DNA from: JADJAH01 sp964615795
Lineage (GTDB): Bacteria; Bacteroidota; Ignavibacteria; Tepidaquicellales; Tepidaquicellaceae
Length of the DNA: 64,000 nt
Assembly (NCBI GenBank): GCA_964615795.1
Contig: CAZTQR010000006.1
Coordinates: forward strand, 1 to 64,000
Reading direction: 5' to 3'
Part shown: positions 25,538-34,161 of the stretch, piece after piece
How positions within the stretch are numbered: the first letter of the stretch is position 1
Layout: each line of letters opens with the position of its first letter
The notes under the pieces: model-generated
The model's input: only the letters and a program-made list of their open reading frames with translations
Databases searched by the model: none
What the model was told of the DNA's origin: nothing
Made by a program: the position numbers and the translations under genes

Positions 25538-26008
25538 ATGTCGAACTTGCTGAAGCTGATCATAAGCATCGCTGTCTGCCTTTTGGCAGGTGCAGTGGGC
25601 TCATATTTTACTGCGGATGCAATACCCGGATGGTATGAAACTCTGAACAAGCCGGAATTCAATCCGCCGAACTGGGTGTTTGGCCCTGTGTGGACTTTCC
25701 TCTACATACTCATGGGAATATCACTGTTCCTTGTGTGGAAAGAGGGACCGGGCAATAAAAAGGTGAAACCTGCCATGCTGATGTTCTGGGTTCAGTTGGC
25801 GCTGAATGTACTCTGGTCGGTTGTGTTTTTTGGAATGAAGAATATTTCCGGCGGCTTGCTGGTCATAATCCTGCTTTGGATTTCAATACTGATCACAATT
25901 CTCCGGTTCAGAAAGATATCCGCGGTTGCAGGCACATTGCTGGTGCCTTACATCCTCTGGGTTACATTTGCTTCGGTTCTTAATTTTTTCTTCTACCGGC
26001 TCAACTAA
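25538..26008 (+). CDS. TspO/MBR-family membrane protein
   Basis: A 156-residue inner-membrane protein with five hydrophobic helices. The TspO signature is clear: GSYFTADAIPGWYETLNKPEFNPPNWVFGPVWTFLYILMGISLFLVW, then QLALNVLWSVVFFGM, and the last helix PYILWVTFASVLNFFFYRLN. TspO proteins bind porphyrins and other tetrapyrroles and take part in stress or light responses. No haem or carotenoid genes are adjacent. It starts at ATG 25538, 48 bp after the ALDH-like gene. Confidence 0.95.
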   Translation: MSNLLKLIISIAVCLLAGAVGSYFTADAIPGWYETLNKPEFNPPNWVFGPVWTFLYILMGISLFLVWKEGPGNKKVKPAMLMFWVQLALNVLWSVVFFGMKNISGGLLVIILLWISILITILRFRKISAVAGTLLVPYILWVTFASVLNFFFYRLN

Positions 26009-26023
26009 TTCTAAATAAGCAAT

Positions 26024-27139
26024 ATGAAACTGTTCCGATTCAAAAGACTTAATGTCTTCATCTTTGCATTTGCTTTATCCGTAAATGCGCTTGCCGGCGA
26101 CGGCCCCGGCACATCCGGAATCAGCAGGGATTCCGAAAAGCTCTATTTTGAGATCGAGTCGGCTGAGCTGGCAGACGGCGTAATAGCAGAGCACCTGCGC
26201 GATATTTTTCCGATAATTTCAGAATCGGATGTGAACAGGATAATCGCAGGCAAAGAGGTTAAAGCCGTAACACCTGTTTGGCGCGACTCTTCCAATGTTG
26301 CGACCGATGCCGGTTCATATAAAGTTTCGTTTGAAGTTCCGAAGAACTTTCTTGTTGATACGGCAAAGATAATGTGGGAGCTTAACATTCCGGAATTCAC
26401 ATCAAGAATCTATCAGTTCTATGACGGCCGGAAAATTCTTATTGACACATGGCCGAATGTTGTAGGTACGATCAAAGACAAGACATACACCGGAAATTTC
26501 CAGGCATACAGGATCCGCAACTGGCCGTTCTATAAAGATCCTGACCCGAAGAAGGCAAGCGTGCCGCCCGTGAAGCCCGGTCCCGGAAATCCCCTGGGGC
26601 TGTTCGTTGTGCATTATGACGAGAATTCACTGCGTTACTTCCACGGGACCAACAAGAACAATCTACTCTACACTGAAAGAAGAAGCCTGTCGCACGGATG
26701 CGTCAGGAACGACAACGACAACATCGAAAAGATGAAGCAGTTCATCATAAAGAGGGTTGTAAAGTCTGAGGACCTTTCATCATGGCTGGGAAGCAAGAAG
26801 ACAATGATCTATGATTTTCAGGAAGTTGACAAGTTTCCCGTGAGGATCATTTACAAGACCTGGAACATTGACTCCGAACTGAACGGACATTACGTAGAGA
26901 TGTTTGACGATATCTATAAATACTCTAACAGGGCAAACATACATTCGGACAAGGATGTGGACTCGCTTGTAGTTACGGCAGATGTTGAAAATGTCAAAGC
27001 GGAGTTCAATGCAAAGGTGAAGGACCACAGGATCCCTGATGAAGCGCTGAACCTGATGATTGACTATCTTGTGAACAAGGCCGACCGTTATCAGAAATAT
27101 TATGTGAGCGACCTCAAGTCGAGGTTCATGGTGAACTGA
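26024..27139 (+). CDS. Exported L,D-transpeptidase (YkuD domain)
   Basis: Cell-wall enzyme that forms 3-3 peptidoglycan cross-links or attaches proteins to peptidoglycan. Residues 1-25 are a signal peptide (hydrophobic 10-22, ALAGD). The YkuD domain occupies about 125-250, with FHGTN at 206-210 and the catalytic SHGCVR at 223-228 (Cys226). The last 110 residues (after KKTMIYDFQEV) are an extension of unknown role that is typical of Bacteroidota members. Its stop TGA abuts the stop of the convergent lipoprotein gene, the two sharing a TGATCA palindrome. Confidence 0.9.
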   Translation: MKLFRFKRLNVFIFAFALSVNALAGDGPGTSGISRDSEKLYFEIESAELADGVIAEHLRDIFPIISESDVNRIIAGKEVKAVTPVWRDSSNVATDAGSYKVSFEVPKNFLVDTAKIMWELNIPEFTSRIYQFYDGRKILIDTWPNVVGTIKDKTYTGNFQAYRIRNWPFYKDPDPKKASVPPVKPGPGNPLGLFVVHYDENSLRYFHGTNKNNLLYTERRSLSHGCVRNDNDNIEKMKQFIIKRVVKSEDLSSWLGSKKTMIYDFQEVDKFPVRIIYKTWNIDSELNGHYVEMFDDIYKYSNRANIHSDKDVDSLVVTADVENVKAEFNAKVKDHRIPDEALNLMIDYLVNKADRYQKYYVSDLKSRFMVN

Positions 27140-27661
27140 TCAGAAACTCTCGTCCCGCCATCGAAGGATTTTCCAAACCTCCTCCGCAGAGGCTCTTGAA
27201 AATGTCATGTCGGCAAATCCGTTCAGCCGTACTACGTCGCTCGGATTGAAAGTGATGGTAAGATTGAAGCTTCTTTTTACATTCTGAATGAGCGAATCTC
27301 CGCCCTGAAATATTATGTTGTTCCAAACCACTTCCAGCTTCTGCGCGTTTGTAAACAGTCCGTAGGTTGTCCTCATCTCAGTTGCCCTGTCCCACGACAC
27401 ATCAAAGCCCGATTCATAATCGCGGTAGGTAAAGACAAAATCTTCCGCAAGGAGATTCCCGTAAACAGTCGAGTCTTTGAATGTGTAGGCGTACTTGAAA
27501 TTCTGGTAAACGCCTTCTATCGTCTTCTGATCGGTGAGGATTGAAGTAGGAGTACTGAGGTCAAGCTTCGGGGAGAAGATGTTGTCACATGAGCTGAGCA
27601 GTATGGCTGACACTGCAAGCACAACAAGGCAGAACACATGAATGCGGAGTGACCGTATCAT
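27140..27661 (-). CDS. Lipoprotein of NTF2-like appearance (second of a pair)
   Basis: A 173-residue lipoprotein: signal peptide MIRSLRIHVF... with lipobox LLSSC, lipidation at C25. I moved the start to ATG 27661 because upstream residues are not signal-like and would overlap the preceding gene. The mature domain (LSTPTSILTDQKTIEGVYQNFKYAYTFKDSTVYGNLL, then FTYRDYESGFDVSWDRATEM, ending EEVWKILRWRDE) has the helix-then-curved-sheet rhythm of NTF2/SnoaL-like folds. It resembles the neighbouring lipoprotein in layout. No function can be assigned. Confidence 0.7.
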   Translation of the reverse strand: MIRSLRIHVFCLVVLAVSAILLSSCDNIFSPKLDLSTPTSILTDQKTIEGVYQNFKYAYTFKDSTVYGNLLAEDFVFTYRDYESGFDVSWDRATEMRTTYGLFTNAQKLEVVWNNIIFQGGDSLIQNVKRSFNLTITFNPSDVVRLNGFADMTFSRASAEEVWKILRWRDESF

Positions 27662-27669
27662 ACAATGCA

Positions 27670-28263
27670 TCAGTTCACAAAGTTTGCTTTGATATAGCTC
27701 CATGTTGTGTCTCCCGATGCGATCAGGAAATCCTGCCATGAGTGAATTGACCACAGACTGCGGCTGTCGGGCGACATGATAAAGCGGAGCTTGCCGTTGG
27801 AGACCTTTGCAAGATTCTGCCTGTTGTGGTCGAAAACAAGTATGTAGTCGGAATCAATGACCGCCGAATCTATTCCTGAAGTAAGGGTAAGATTAGAGAG
27901 GAACAGGTTGGAAGACGAGCTCTCGTTGGTTAGTGAAACAAGGTTGTTGAAGTACAGTCTCTCGTCCGAAAGATCCCATCCGATGAAAACGGGATATGAT
28001 GAAGATGAAACGGCATCGGGTATGAATCTGAACCTGCGTGATGAAAAAGCCGTGTCAACAAAGCAGCGCATATAGTTGTCAACGTTCTTTTCCGCAATTG
28101 CAAAGTTGAGGTTTGACAGGACGATATCGGGAGAAGTTGGTTGCTGAAAGGTTGACCTTGGCTGAGTAGGAGTCTGCACATCCCTTGTATCAAACAGTCC
28201 GCAGGAAGAGACTCCGGCAAGCATCAGCAGAAACGCTGCTCTAAGATTTCTGTGCAAATACAA
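27670..28263 (-). CDS. Lipoprotein of NTF2-like appearance (first of a pair)
   Basis: A lipoprotein of about 197 residues with signal RNLRAAFLLMLAGVSSC. The mature part, TSPDIVLSNLNFAIAEKNVDNYMRCFVDTAF then RFIPDAV and a final SLWSIHSWQDF, parallels the downstream lipoprotein (conserved 'YxxxF.D..F.F', 'W.I..W.D'), so the two are probably paralogues. The start is uncertain: TTG 28266, 28263 or 28257, all inside the methyltransferase gene; AGAGG just upstream favours this region. The 23-bp overlap with the methyltransferase implies coupling. Confidence 0.65.
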   Translation of the reverse strand: MYLHRNLRAAFLLMLAGVSSCGLFDTRDVQTPTQPRSTFQQPTSPDIVLSNLNFAIAEKNVDNYMRCFVDTAFSSRRFRFIPDAVSSSSYPVFIGWDLSDERLYFNNLVSLTNESSSSNLFLSNLTLTSGIDSAVIDSDYILVFDHNRQNLAKVSNGKLRFIMSPDSRSLWSIHSWQDFLIASGDTTWSYIKANFVN

Positions 28264-28990
28264 CAAACCTCTGTGATTTACTCTTGCTGAATTTGTTTCC
28301 GAAATAATCACCGTAAAAGGCAAACGGTTTCAGCCCGAACTTCAGCATTGCCTTTTTGATTTCTTCCGGAGAGTACAGCTTCAGCTTCTCTTCAAATCCG
28401 GCCTTTACATTGCCGTCCTTTATGAGGATCTCCTTCATAACAAAGCCGTTTTCGATCTTTCTCTTCTGGGTGATGCTGTACCTGCCTTTCCTTGCGGTGG
28501 TAATCGGGACAATATTCCTCAGCAGGTGATCCCTGTTAAGAAAGTCAAAGAGAAAGTATCCTCCTGTTCTGAGGGAATCGGCCGCATTGCGGAAGACCAT
28601 GAAATTGCTTTCATCATCTTCAAAATAGCCGAAGCTTGTAAAGATGTTCATGGCAATGTCAAACGAGCCGTTGAAGTTGAACCGCCTCATGTCTTTCCTC
28701 AGGAACTTCAGATCCATACCTTTCTCCTTAGACCTGCTGTACTCCTGCTTTGCCATCCTGATCAGGTATTCGGAAAGGTCAAAACCGGTTACGCTGTAGC
28801 CTCTCCTCGCCAGTTCAAGCGAGTGCCTTCCGGCTCCGCAGGCAATATCAAGAGCTTTGGACGAAGTCGGCAGAGGAACATTTCTCTGTAGCAGATTAAT
28901 GATCCACCGCGCGTCTTCCTCATCCCTGTGGCTGTAAAGCTCAAGGTAGTACTTGCTGGCAAACCATTTCTCAAACCATTCACCGCTCAT
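28241..28990 (-). CDS. Class I SAM-dependent methyltransferase
   Basis: A 249-residue methyltransferase of the Methyltransf_25/UbiE-like type. Motif I is ALDIACGAGRHSLELARRGYSVTGFDLSE (about 43-72); the acidic post-I position is D in GFDLS. Motif II/IV follows as FDIAMNIFTSFGYFEDDESN and motif III as LRTGGYFLFDFLNRDHL. The C-terminal half carries a DUF-type substrate region (KRKIENGFVMKEILI). The substrate is unknown. It is 2 bp downstream of recR and overlaps the first lipoprotein gene. Confidence 0.85.
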   Translation of the reverse strand: MSGEWFEKWFASKYYLELYSHRDEEDARWIINLLQRNVPLPTSSKALDIACGAGRHSLELARRGYSVTGFDLSEYLIRMAKQEYSRSKEKGMDLKFLRKDMRRFNFNGSFDIAMNIFTSFGYFEDDESNFMVFRNAADSLRTGGYFLFDFLNRDHLLRNIVPITTARKGRYSITQKRKIENGFVMKEILIKDGNVKAGFEEKLKLYSPEEIKKAMLKFGLKPFAFYGDYFGNKFSKSKSQRFVVFAQKS

Positions 28991-28992
28991 AC

Positions 28993-29601
28993 TCAGACAG
29001 CCACTCTTCCTTCTATTGCCTTAGCAATGGTCACCTCATCCGCAAACTCAAGATCAGCTCCGATCGGAATTCCCCTTGCTATCCTTGTAACTTTTATGCC
29101 GAGAGGTCTTATCAGCTTTGTGATGTAAAGGATTGTGGTTTCACCCTCAACCGTGGGATTGAGAGCAAGTATCACTTCCTCTATCTTATTCTCCGCGTCA
29201 TTGCCAAGCCTTGCGATCAGCTCCCTGATCTTAATATCATCAGGCCCAACTCCGTCAAGCGGCGAGATGATGCCGTGAAGCACATGATACTTTCCTTTGA
29301 ACTCATTTGCCTTTTCAACAGCAAGCAGGTCCTGAGGCTCTTCCACCACACATATCACATTAGAACTTCTTGATGGGGATGAGCAGATTCTGCAGACTTC
29401 CGTTTCTGAAATGTTACAGCAGACACTGCAGAACCTCAGTCTGCGCTTGATCTCCGTAAGCGCATGAGAGAACCTCTCCACATCCTCTGCCGGCATTCTT
29501 GTTACATGCATCGCAAGCCTCTGCGCCGTCTTCCTACCTATCTGCGGAAGCTTGGCAAACTCGTCAATGAGATTCTCAAGAGCATCGGAAACATTAAGCA
29601 T
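28993..29601 (-). CDS. recR: Recombination mediator protein RecR
   Basis: Helps RecF/RecO load RecA at gaps. It has the N-terminal helix-hairpin-helix (LIDEFAKLPQIGRKTAQRLAMHV), the four-cysteine zinc finger (CSVCCNISETEVCRIC, about 57-72), the TOPRIM motif VICVVEEPQDLLAVEK, and the C-terminal ARGIPIGADLEFADEVTIAKAIEGR. At 202 aa it is full length. It lies 15 bp after ybaB, the classical ybaB-recR pair; dnaX is not in front of them here. Confidence 0.96.
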   Translation of the reverse strand: MLNVSDALENLIDEFAKLPQIGRKTAQRLAMHVTRMPAEDVERFSHALTEIKRRLRFCSVCCNISETEVCRICSSPSRSSNVICVVEEPQDLLAVEKANEFKGKYHVLHGIISPLDGVGPDDIKIRELIARLGNDAENKIEEVILALNPTVEGETTILYITKLIRPLGIKVTRIARGIPIGADLEFADEVTIAKAIEGRVAV

Positions 29602-29616
29602 CTTTTGTCCCTGTGC

Positions 29617-29952
29617 TCAGAGTTTCGACAGGTCAAGCCCCGGAATGTTCGGGATCATTCCGGCAGTAGCTTTTGACATCTCATCATTGGCCATTTTGCC
29701 TGCGCTTTCGAGAGCCTTGTTAACAGCCGCAATCAGAAGGTCCTCGAGCATTTGAGGATCTTCCGGATTGATGATGTCCTTTTCCATTTCGATCTTTGTT
29801 ACAACACTCTTGCCATTCACTGTTACTTTTACCATGCCTCCGCCGGATTCTTCCGTAACAGACTTGCTTTCGAGTTCAGCCTGGATCTTATCCATCTTTT
29901 CCTGCATCTTTTTCACCTGCTTTAGCATTCCCTGCATTTGTGACGGGTTCAT
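29617..29952 (-). CDS. YbaB/EbfC nucleoid-associated protein
   Basis: A 111-residue DNA-binding protein. The Met/Gln/Lys-rich N-terminal helix (MQGMLKQVKKMQEKMDKIQAEL) is followed by the conserved SVTEESGGGMVKVTVNGKSVVTKIEM strand region and EDLLIAAVNKALESAGKMANDEMSKAT. It forms a tweezer-like dimer that binds DNA without strict sequence specificity. Its position immediately before recR is conserved across bacteria. Confidence 0.94.
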   Translation of the reverse strand: MNPSQMQGMLKQVKKMQEKMDKIQAELESKSVTEESGGGMVKVTVNGKSVVTKIEMEKDIINPEDPQMLEDLLIAAVNKALESAGKMANDEMSKATAGMIPNIPGLDLSKL

Positions 29953-29992
29953 TGTCTCTCCTTGTTGATGTTATTTGATTTATTGAAATTTT

Positions 29993-30754
29993 CTAAAAGC
30001 TGAAAATTGTTGCCGGACTTCCCTTAAGGGTTTCATAGCAGTAAAACGGCTCACCAAACTCCGCTCCGATCCTGAAGCCGAAATGCCTCGCGCGTGACTC
30101 GATCTCGTGCCAGAAAAGTTTTGAACTTATGAATGTCTCGGGTTCAGCGCTTTGCGGATCATGGAACTGAGATCTGTAGCACTTCAGAACTTCGATCTTC
30201 TTATGATATGTGCCGGAAATGTCAAACACAAAACTTACGGGAATATCTGAAGCACTTCTGTAGTAAAATGTCCTTGACGGCCTGTGTGCTTTAAGCCCCG
30301 CCGTGACGATCTTCTCCAAACCCGAAAGAAACACTGCATCGCGTATAAGCTCTCCTGCGTGAATATGATCAGGATGCCTGTCATACGGAAAAGGTGCAAA
30401 CACCACCCCGGGCCTGTGCTTTCTGATCACTCTCACAAGCTTCAGCCTTGATGCATCGTCATTTCTGATTCCGCCGTCTTTGAGTCCGAGATTTTCCCTG
30501 AATGAAATTCCCATGGCTTCTGACGCATCACGCGTTTCCTTTTCCCTTGTTCTTAAAGTGCCTCTGGTGCTGAGTTCGCCGCGGGTAAGATCAGCAACGA
30601 CGATCCTCTTTCCTGCATTTACAAGACTGATGAGCGTACCTCCGCAATTGAGTTCCACATCGTCGGGGTGTGCTCCGAAAAAGATTGCGTCTGAGTTGAT
30701 ACGGGTAAACCTTTCGGGAATTTTGCGTTCAATATACGGATAATGCCTTTGCAT
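29993..30754 (-). CDS. bshB1: Bacillithiol biosynthesis deacetylase (BshB1-type)
   Basis: Zinc-dependent N-acetylglucosaminyl-malate deacetylase of the LmbE/PIG-L fold. The metal motif FFGAHPDDVELNCGGT (about 26-41) and the second histidine motif FPYDRHPDHIHAGEL are intact. DLTRGELSTRG and the C-terminal EFGEPFY match the BshB1 clade. At 253 aa it is slightly long, with a short N-terminal extension. This suggests bacillithiol as the low-molecular-weight thiol; bshA and bshC are not in the window. Two direct repeats lie 30-60 bp upstream. It leads the minus-strand run to 27140. Confidence 0.87.
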   Translation of the reverse strand: MQRHYPYIERKIPERFTRINSDAIFFGAHPDDVELNCGGTLISLVNAGKRIVVADLTRGELSTRGTLRTREKETRDASEAMGISFRENLGLKDGGIRNDDASRLKLVRVIRKHRPGVVFAPFPYDRHPDHIHAGELIRDAVFLSGLEKIVTAGLKAHRPSRTFYYRSASDIPVSFVFDISGTYHKKIEVLKCYRSQFHDPQSAEPETFISSKLFWHEIESRARHFGFRIGAEFGEPFYCYETLKGSPATIFSF

Positions 30755-30784
30755 GTAAATTAATTTCGGGAGGCGTAACTGCCG

Positions 30785-30814
30785 TTACAGTCAAAGATAA
30801 CGACATTACAGTCA
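30785..30814. repeat. 9-bp direct repeat spaced 21 bp, upstream of bshB1
   Basis: TTACAGTCA occurs at 30785-30793 and 30806-30814; with the following bases the copies match at 11 of 12 (TTACAGTCAAAG / TTACAGTCAGAG). The 21-bp period places both on the same helix face. The pair begins 31 bp before the bshB1 start, so it could be a regulator site. Nothing else is evident in the 281-bp divergent spacer 30755-31035. Confidence 0.4.
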
Positions 30815-31035
30815 GAGCAAGATATCGGCTGTCCGGAAGAATGCATGAACTTCCGCCCGGCGAATCCCATACCGGATCCGTGCCAACGAAACCTATACTT
30901 GAATAGCGGATCATGCGATCTGCAATTTGCCACGATAGTCCTGATCCCGATTCATTACAATTTATTCCACACTTTCAACTTTAAACTTTTTGGCATATAA
31001 GGTATTTTTGCAGAAATTATTCCCATACAGCTTAG

Positions 31036-32058
31036 ATGCTAAATGAATTTGCGCGGGACCTGAGGATCATCAGGGAGCAGAAAGACATTTCTTTGAAGAG
31101 CATTGCCCAGCAGACACGACTTAATATTTCCGTACTTGAGAGTATTGAGAACGGAGATTTCACTTTTCAGCCGCAGACTTATATCAGGGCATTCATCAAG
31201 CAATATGCCGCGTGCCTTGACCTTGACGTCGAAGAAGTCCTGTTTGACTATGATCTCGCAAGGAGCGGTAAGTACAAGCAGAAATTTCCTGCCGATCCTG
31301 GACGCGCTTCAGCGGGCACACAGGTGACCACTACTGATGAACCTGATATCCAGGAAAAGGAAACTAAGGAAGAGATATTGCCCGGTGTTTCCGATGAAAA
31401 AGAAGAAGAGGCCCGGAAAACTGATGAACCGGTCAAGGAAGGCTCCGAAGAATCATATCTTGACCTGCCGGAAACAGGCAACAAGGTCAGGATAGTAAGG
31501 GACCATCCCGTAAAGAAGACATCCGTTCAGATAGATGCCGAGAAGAGCCCGATGAATCTTCTTGCTTCTCCCGTGTTCAGGAACATTGCCCTGATATTGC
31601 TCGGACTGCTTATACTGTTCGGCCTTTATTTGCTTGTCAATGCGCTTTTTTTGGACAACAAGAAAGACAACACTGAGATAATCCGTCAGGACTTCAACGA
31701 AGTGGTAAAGGAACAGGAGCAGAGACTTCTTAAGAAGAAAACTCCTGAGGAGATCCGCGATTCAATCAAGAAAGCTAACGACAGTCTCAAGGCCGCCGCG
31801 AAAGACTCCCTTACATTCACGATCAAAGCGCTCACGTACGGCGAGATTTATGTTGTTACAGATTCCCTGAATTATGACAATCCGAAGAAAGTGATCTATG
31901 ACGAAGGACAAACGAAGACTTTTAAGGCAAAGAGATCATTTCACATCACTACAGGAAACACAAAGAGTTTTGAAGCCATGCTTAACGGCAAACCGGTTGA
32001 GTTTGACACAAAGGCCGTGAGGAAAGTGAAAGTAACTCCGGACGGAGTTTTCCGGTAG
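31036..32058 (+). CDS. RodZ-like helix-turn-helix membrane protein
   Basis: A 340-residue bitopic membrane protein. Residues 1-70 are the RodZ-type HTH (LRIIREQKDISLKSIAQQTRLNISVLESIENGDFTFQPQTYIRAFIKQYAACL). An acidic, disordered linker rich in E/K/D spans about 90-165. A single membrane helix follows at about 180-202 (IALILLGLLILFGLYLLVNALF). The periplasmic C-terminal domain (FTIKALTYGEIYVVTDS... VRKVKVTPDGVFR) resembles DUF4115. RodZ links MreB to the elongation machinery; mreB is not nearby. It is followed by ligA after 63 bp. Confidence 0.88.
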   Translation: MLNEFARDLRIIREQKDISLKSIAQQTRLNISVLESIENGDFTFQPQTYIRAFIKQYAACLDLDVEEVLFDYDLARSGKYKQKFPADPGRASAGTQVTTTDEPDIQEKETKEEILPGVSDEKEEEARKTDEPVKEGSEESYLDLPETGNKVRIVRDHPVKKTSVQIDAEKSPMNLLASPVFRNIALILLGLLILFGLYLLVNALFLDNKKDNTEIIRQDFNEVVKEQEQRLLKKKTPEEIRDSIKKANDSLKAAAKDSLTFTIKALTYGEIYVVTDSLNYDNPKKVIYDEGQTKTFKAKRSFHITTGNTKSFEAMLNGKPVEFDTKAVRKVKVTPDGVFR

Positions 32059-32121
32059 TCAGGTCAAACTTGGTGAAGCAATCCTGCGTCACATAACAGC
32101 TGCACTGAATTCTCATCCCTA

Positions 32122-34131
32122 ATGAATATGGTGACAGAAGAAACAAGGAAGAAGGCGCGCATCCTTCGCGAGAAAATTGCAGATGCGGATTATAAGTACT
32201 ATGTTCTTGCAGACCCGGACATAGACGATTACAAATATGACATGCTCTTCAAAGAGCTGTCCGACCTTGAAAAACAGTTTCCCGAACTTGTCACACCGGA
32301 TTCGCCAACTCAAAGAGTTTCCGGTGCACCCGCCAAAGAGTTCAGGACCATCGAGCACAGGATCCCGATGCTGTCACTTTCCAACTCATACAATTTCGAA
32401 GAGCTCAATGAATTTGACAGCAGGGTAAGAAACATTCTCGGAGGCGAAAAATATGAATACGCATGCGAGCTGAAGTTCGACGGAATTGCAGTGTCGCTTG
32501 TTTATGAAAACGGCAGGCTTGTTTCCGCGGCAACGCGCGGGGACGGGTTCAAGGGCGATGACATCACGCAGAACATAAAGACGATCCGCTCCATACCGCT
32601 GAATATCAAAGATGCCAAGGTCAGTGATGCGGAAGTAAGGGGCGAAGTGTTAATAAAGAAAGATGACTTCCTCAGGATCAATGAGATGCAGGAAGCAAAG
32701 GGCGGAAAACTTTTTGCCAATGCGAGAAATACGGCGGCCGGAACCCTTAAGCTCAAGGACTCAAGGCAGGTTGCAGGGCGCCCTCTGAATTTCTTTGCAT
32801 ATTACATTTTCACCGCACAGGCAAAGCTTTCCACCCATGTCGATGGCATCCTGCTTCTCAAAAAGCTTAAGTTTCCCGTCAACGGAAATTATGCCTGCGC
32901 AAAGAACATAGATGAAGTAAAAAGATTCTGTGACAGTGTAGAGGCAATGCGCGACGGGCTTCCGTATGAGATTGACGGGGTGGTTGTGAAGGTTAACTCG
33001 CTGAAACAGCAGGAAACTCTCGGCACTGTTTCAAGGTCACCGCGATGGGCCATTGCTTATAAATTCAAGGCAAAGGAAGCTGTCACCAAGCTTGAGAAGA
33101 TAGTATTGCAGGTTGGAAGGACGGGAGCGGTGACTCCGGTTGCTATCATGCAGCCTGTATTCCTCGCTGGTTCCACCATTTCAAGAGCCACTCTGCACAA
33201 CTTTGATGAGATCAGAAGAAAAGACATTCGCGAAGGCGACTATGTAAAGATCGAAAAGGGCGGAGATGTGATACCGAAAGTAACAGAGGTTCTGAAAGAC
33301 AAACGCTCGCCGGGATCAAAACCTTATCCTCTTCCCAAAGTATGTCCGGTTTGCGGGAAGAAACTCGAGAAGCCTGAGGATGAAGTTTACTACTACTGCG
33401 TGAATTACGAATGCCCCGCACAGAACATCGGAAGGTTCATACACTTTGTGGGAAGAAATTCCATGGAGATCGAAGGGCTTGGCGAGAGCATACTTGAGAC
33501 ATTCATTGAACGGGGCTACCTAAAAGACGTTTCAGACATTTACAGACTTAAAGATCACCGCAAAGAACTTATGGAACTCGAAGGCTTCGGCGAGAAGAGC
33601 ATTGACAACATACTTGAAGGGATCGAAGGATCGAAGAAGAAGCCGTTCGATAAAGTGCTGTTCGGATTAGGGATCAGGCATGTCGGAGAAAGAGTTGCGA
33701 AAGTGCTTGCCGATTCATTCGGAGACATTGATGCGCTGAAGTCGGCATCGCCTGAAGAGATACAGTCTGTGAACGAGATCGGCCCCAAGATTGCCGAAAG
33801 CGTTCACACTTACCTTAAAGACGCGGGAAATTCTGCGCTCATCGGGAGACTGAGAGAAGCGGGACTTAACCTTAAGAATGAGAAGACAGCATCCGCCGAA
33901 TCAAACGACAATTTCAAAGGCAAAACGTTTGTGCTGACCGGAACACTCGAAAAGTACAAGCGGGAGCAGGCTCAGGAGCTGATCGAGAACGGAGGCGGCA
34001 AAGTGAGTTCTTCCGTGAGCAAAAAGACTGACTATGTGCTTGCAGGAGCAGATCCGGGAAGCAAGCTCGAAAAGGCGATGTCCCTCGGCGTGAAGGTCAT
34101 TGATGAATCGGAATTCGAAAAAATGCTGTGA
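32122..34131 (+). CDS. ligA: NAD-dependent DNA ligase
   Basis: Seals nicks using NAD+. The Ia domain and nucleotidyltransferase core carry the adenylated lysine in CELKFDGIAVSL (K118). The OB fold is around VGRTGAVTPVAIM; the zinc finger uses C in CPVCGKK and YYYCVNYECP; the helix-hairpin-helix repeats (LEGFGEKSIDNIL, GLGIRHVGERVA, VNEIGPKIAESV) and the C-terminal BRCT (GKTFVLTGTLEKYKREQAQELIENGGGKV) are all complete. At 669 aa it is full length. The start is ATG 32122, or ATG 32128 two codons in. Confidence 0.97.
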   Translation: MNMVTEETRKKARILREKIADADYKYYVLADPDIDDYKYDMLFKELSDLEKQFPELVTPDSPTQRVSGAPAKEFRTIEHRIPMLSLSNSYNFEELNEFDSRVRNILGGEKYEYACELKFDGIAVSLVYENGRLVSAATRGDGFKGDDITQNIKTIRSIPLNIKDAKVSDAEVRGEVLIKKDDFLRINEMQEAKGGKLFANARNTAAGTLKLKDSRQVAGRPLNFFAYYIFTAQAKLSTHVDGILLLKKLKFPVNGNYACAKNIDEVKRFCDSVEAMRDGLPYEIDGVVVKVNSLKQQETLGTVSRSPRWAIAYKFKAKEAVTKLEKIVLQVGRTGAVTPVAIMQPVFLAGSTISRATLHNFDEIRRKDIREGDYVKIEKGGDVIPKVTEVLKDKRSPGSKPYPLPKVCPVCGKKLEKPEDEVYYYCVNYECPAQNIGRFIHFVGRNSMEIEGLGESILETFIERGYLKDVSDIYRLKDHRKELMELEGFGEKSIDNILEGIEGSKKKPFDKVLFGLGIRHVGERVAKVLADSFGDIDALKSASPEEIQSVNEIGPKIAESVHTYLKDAGNSALIGRLREAGLNLKNEKTASAESNDNFKGKTFVLTGTLEKYKREQAQELIENGGGKVSSSVSKKTDYVLAGADPGSKLEKAMSLGVKVIDESEFEKML

Positions 34132-34161
34132 CGGAAATGTTAACGAGAATACATTTGGCAT

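Noticed and set aside
31000..31015. TATTTTTG, a match to the Bacteroidota -7 box, before the rodZ-like gene
   Set aside because: No TTTG -33 element at the right distance; other promoters in the window fit sigma-70-like boxes instead.
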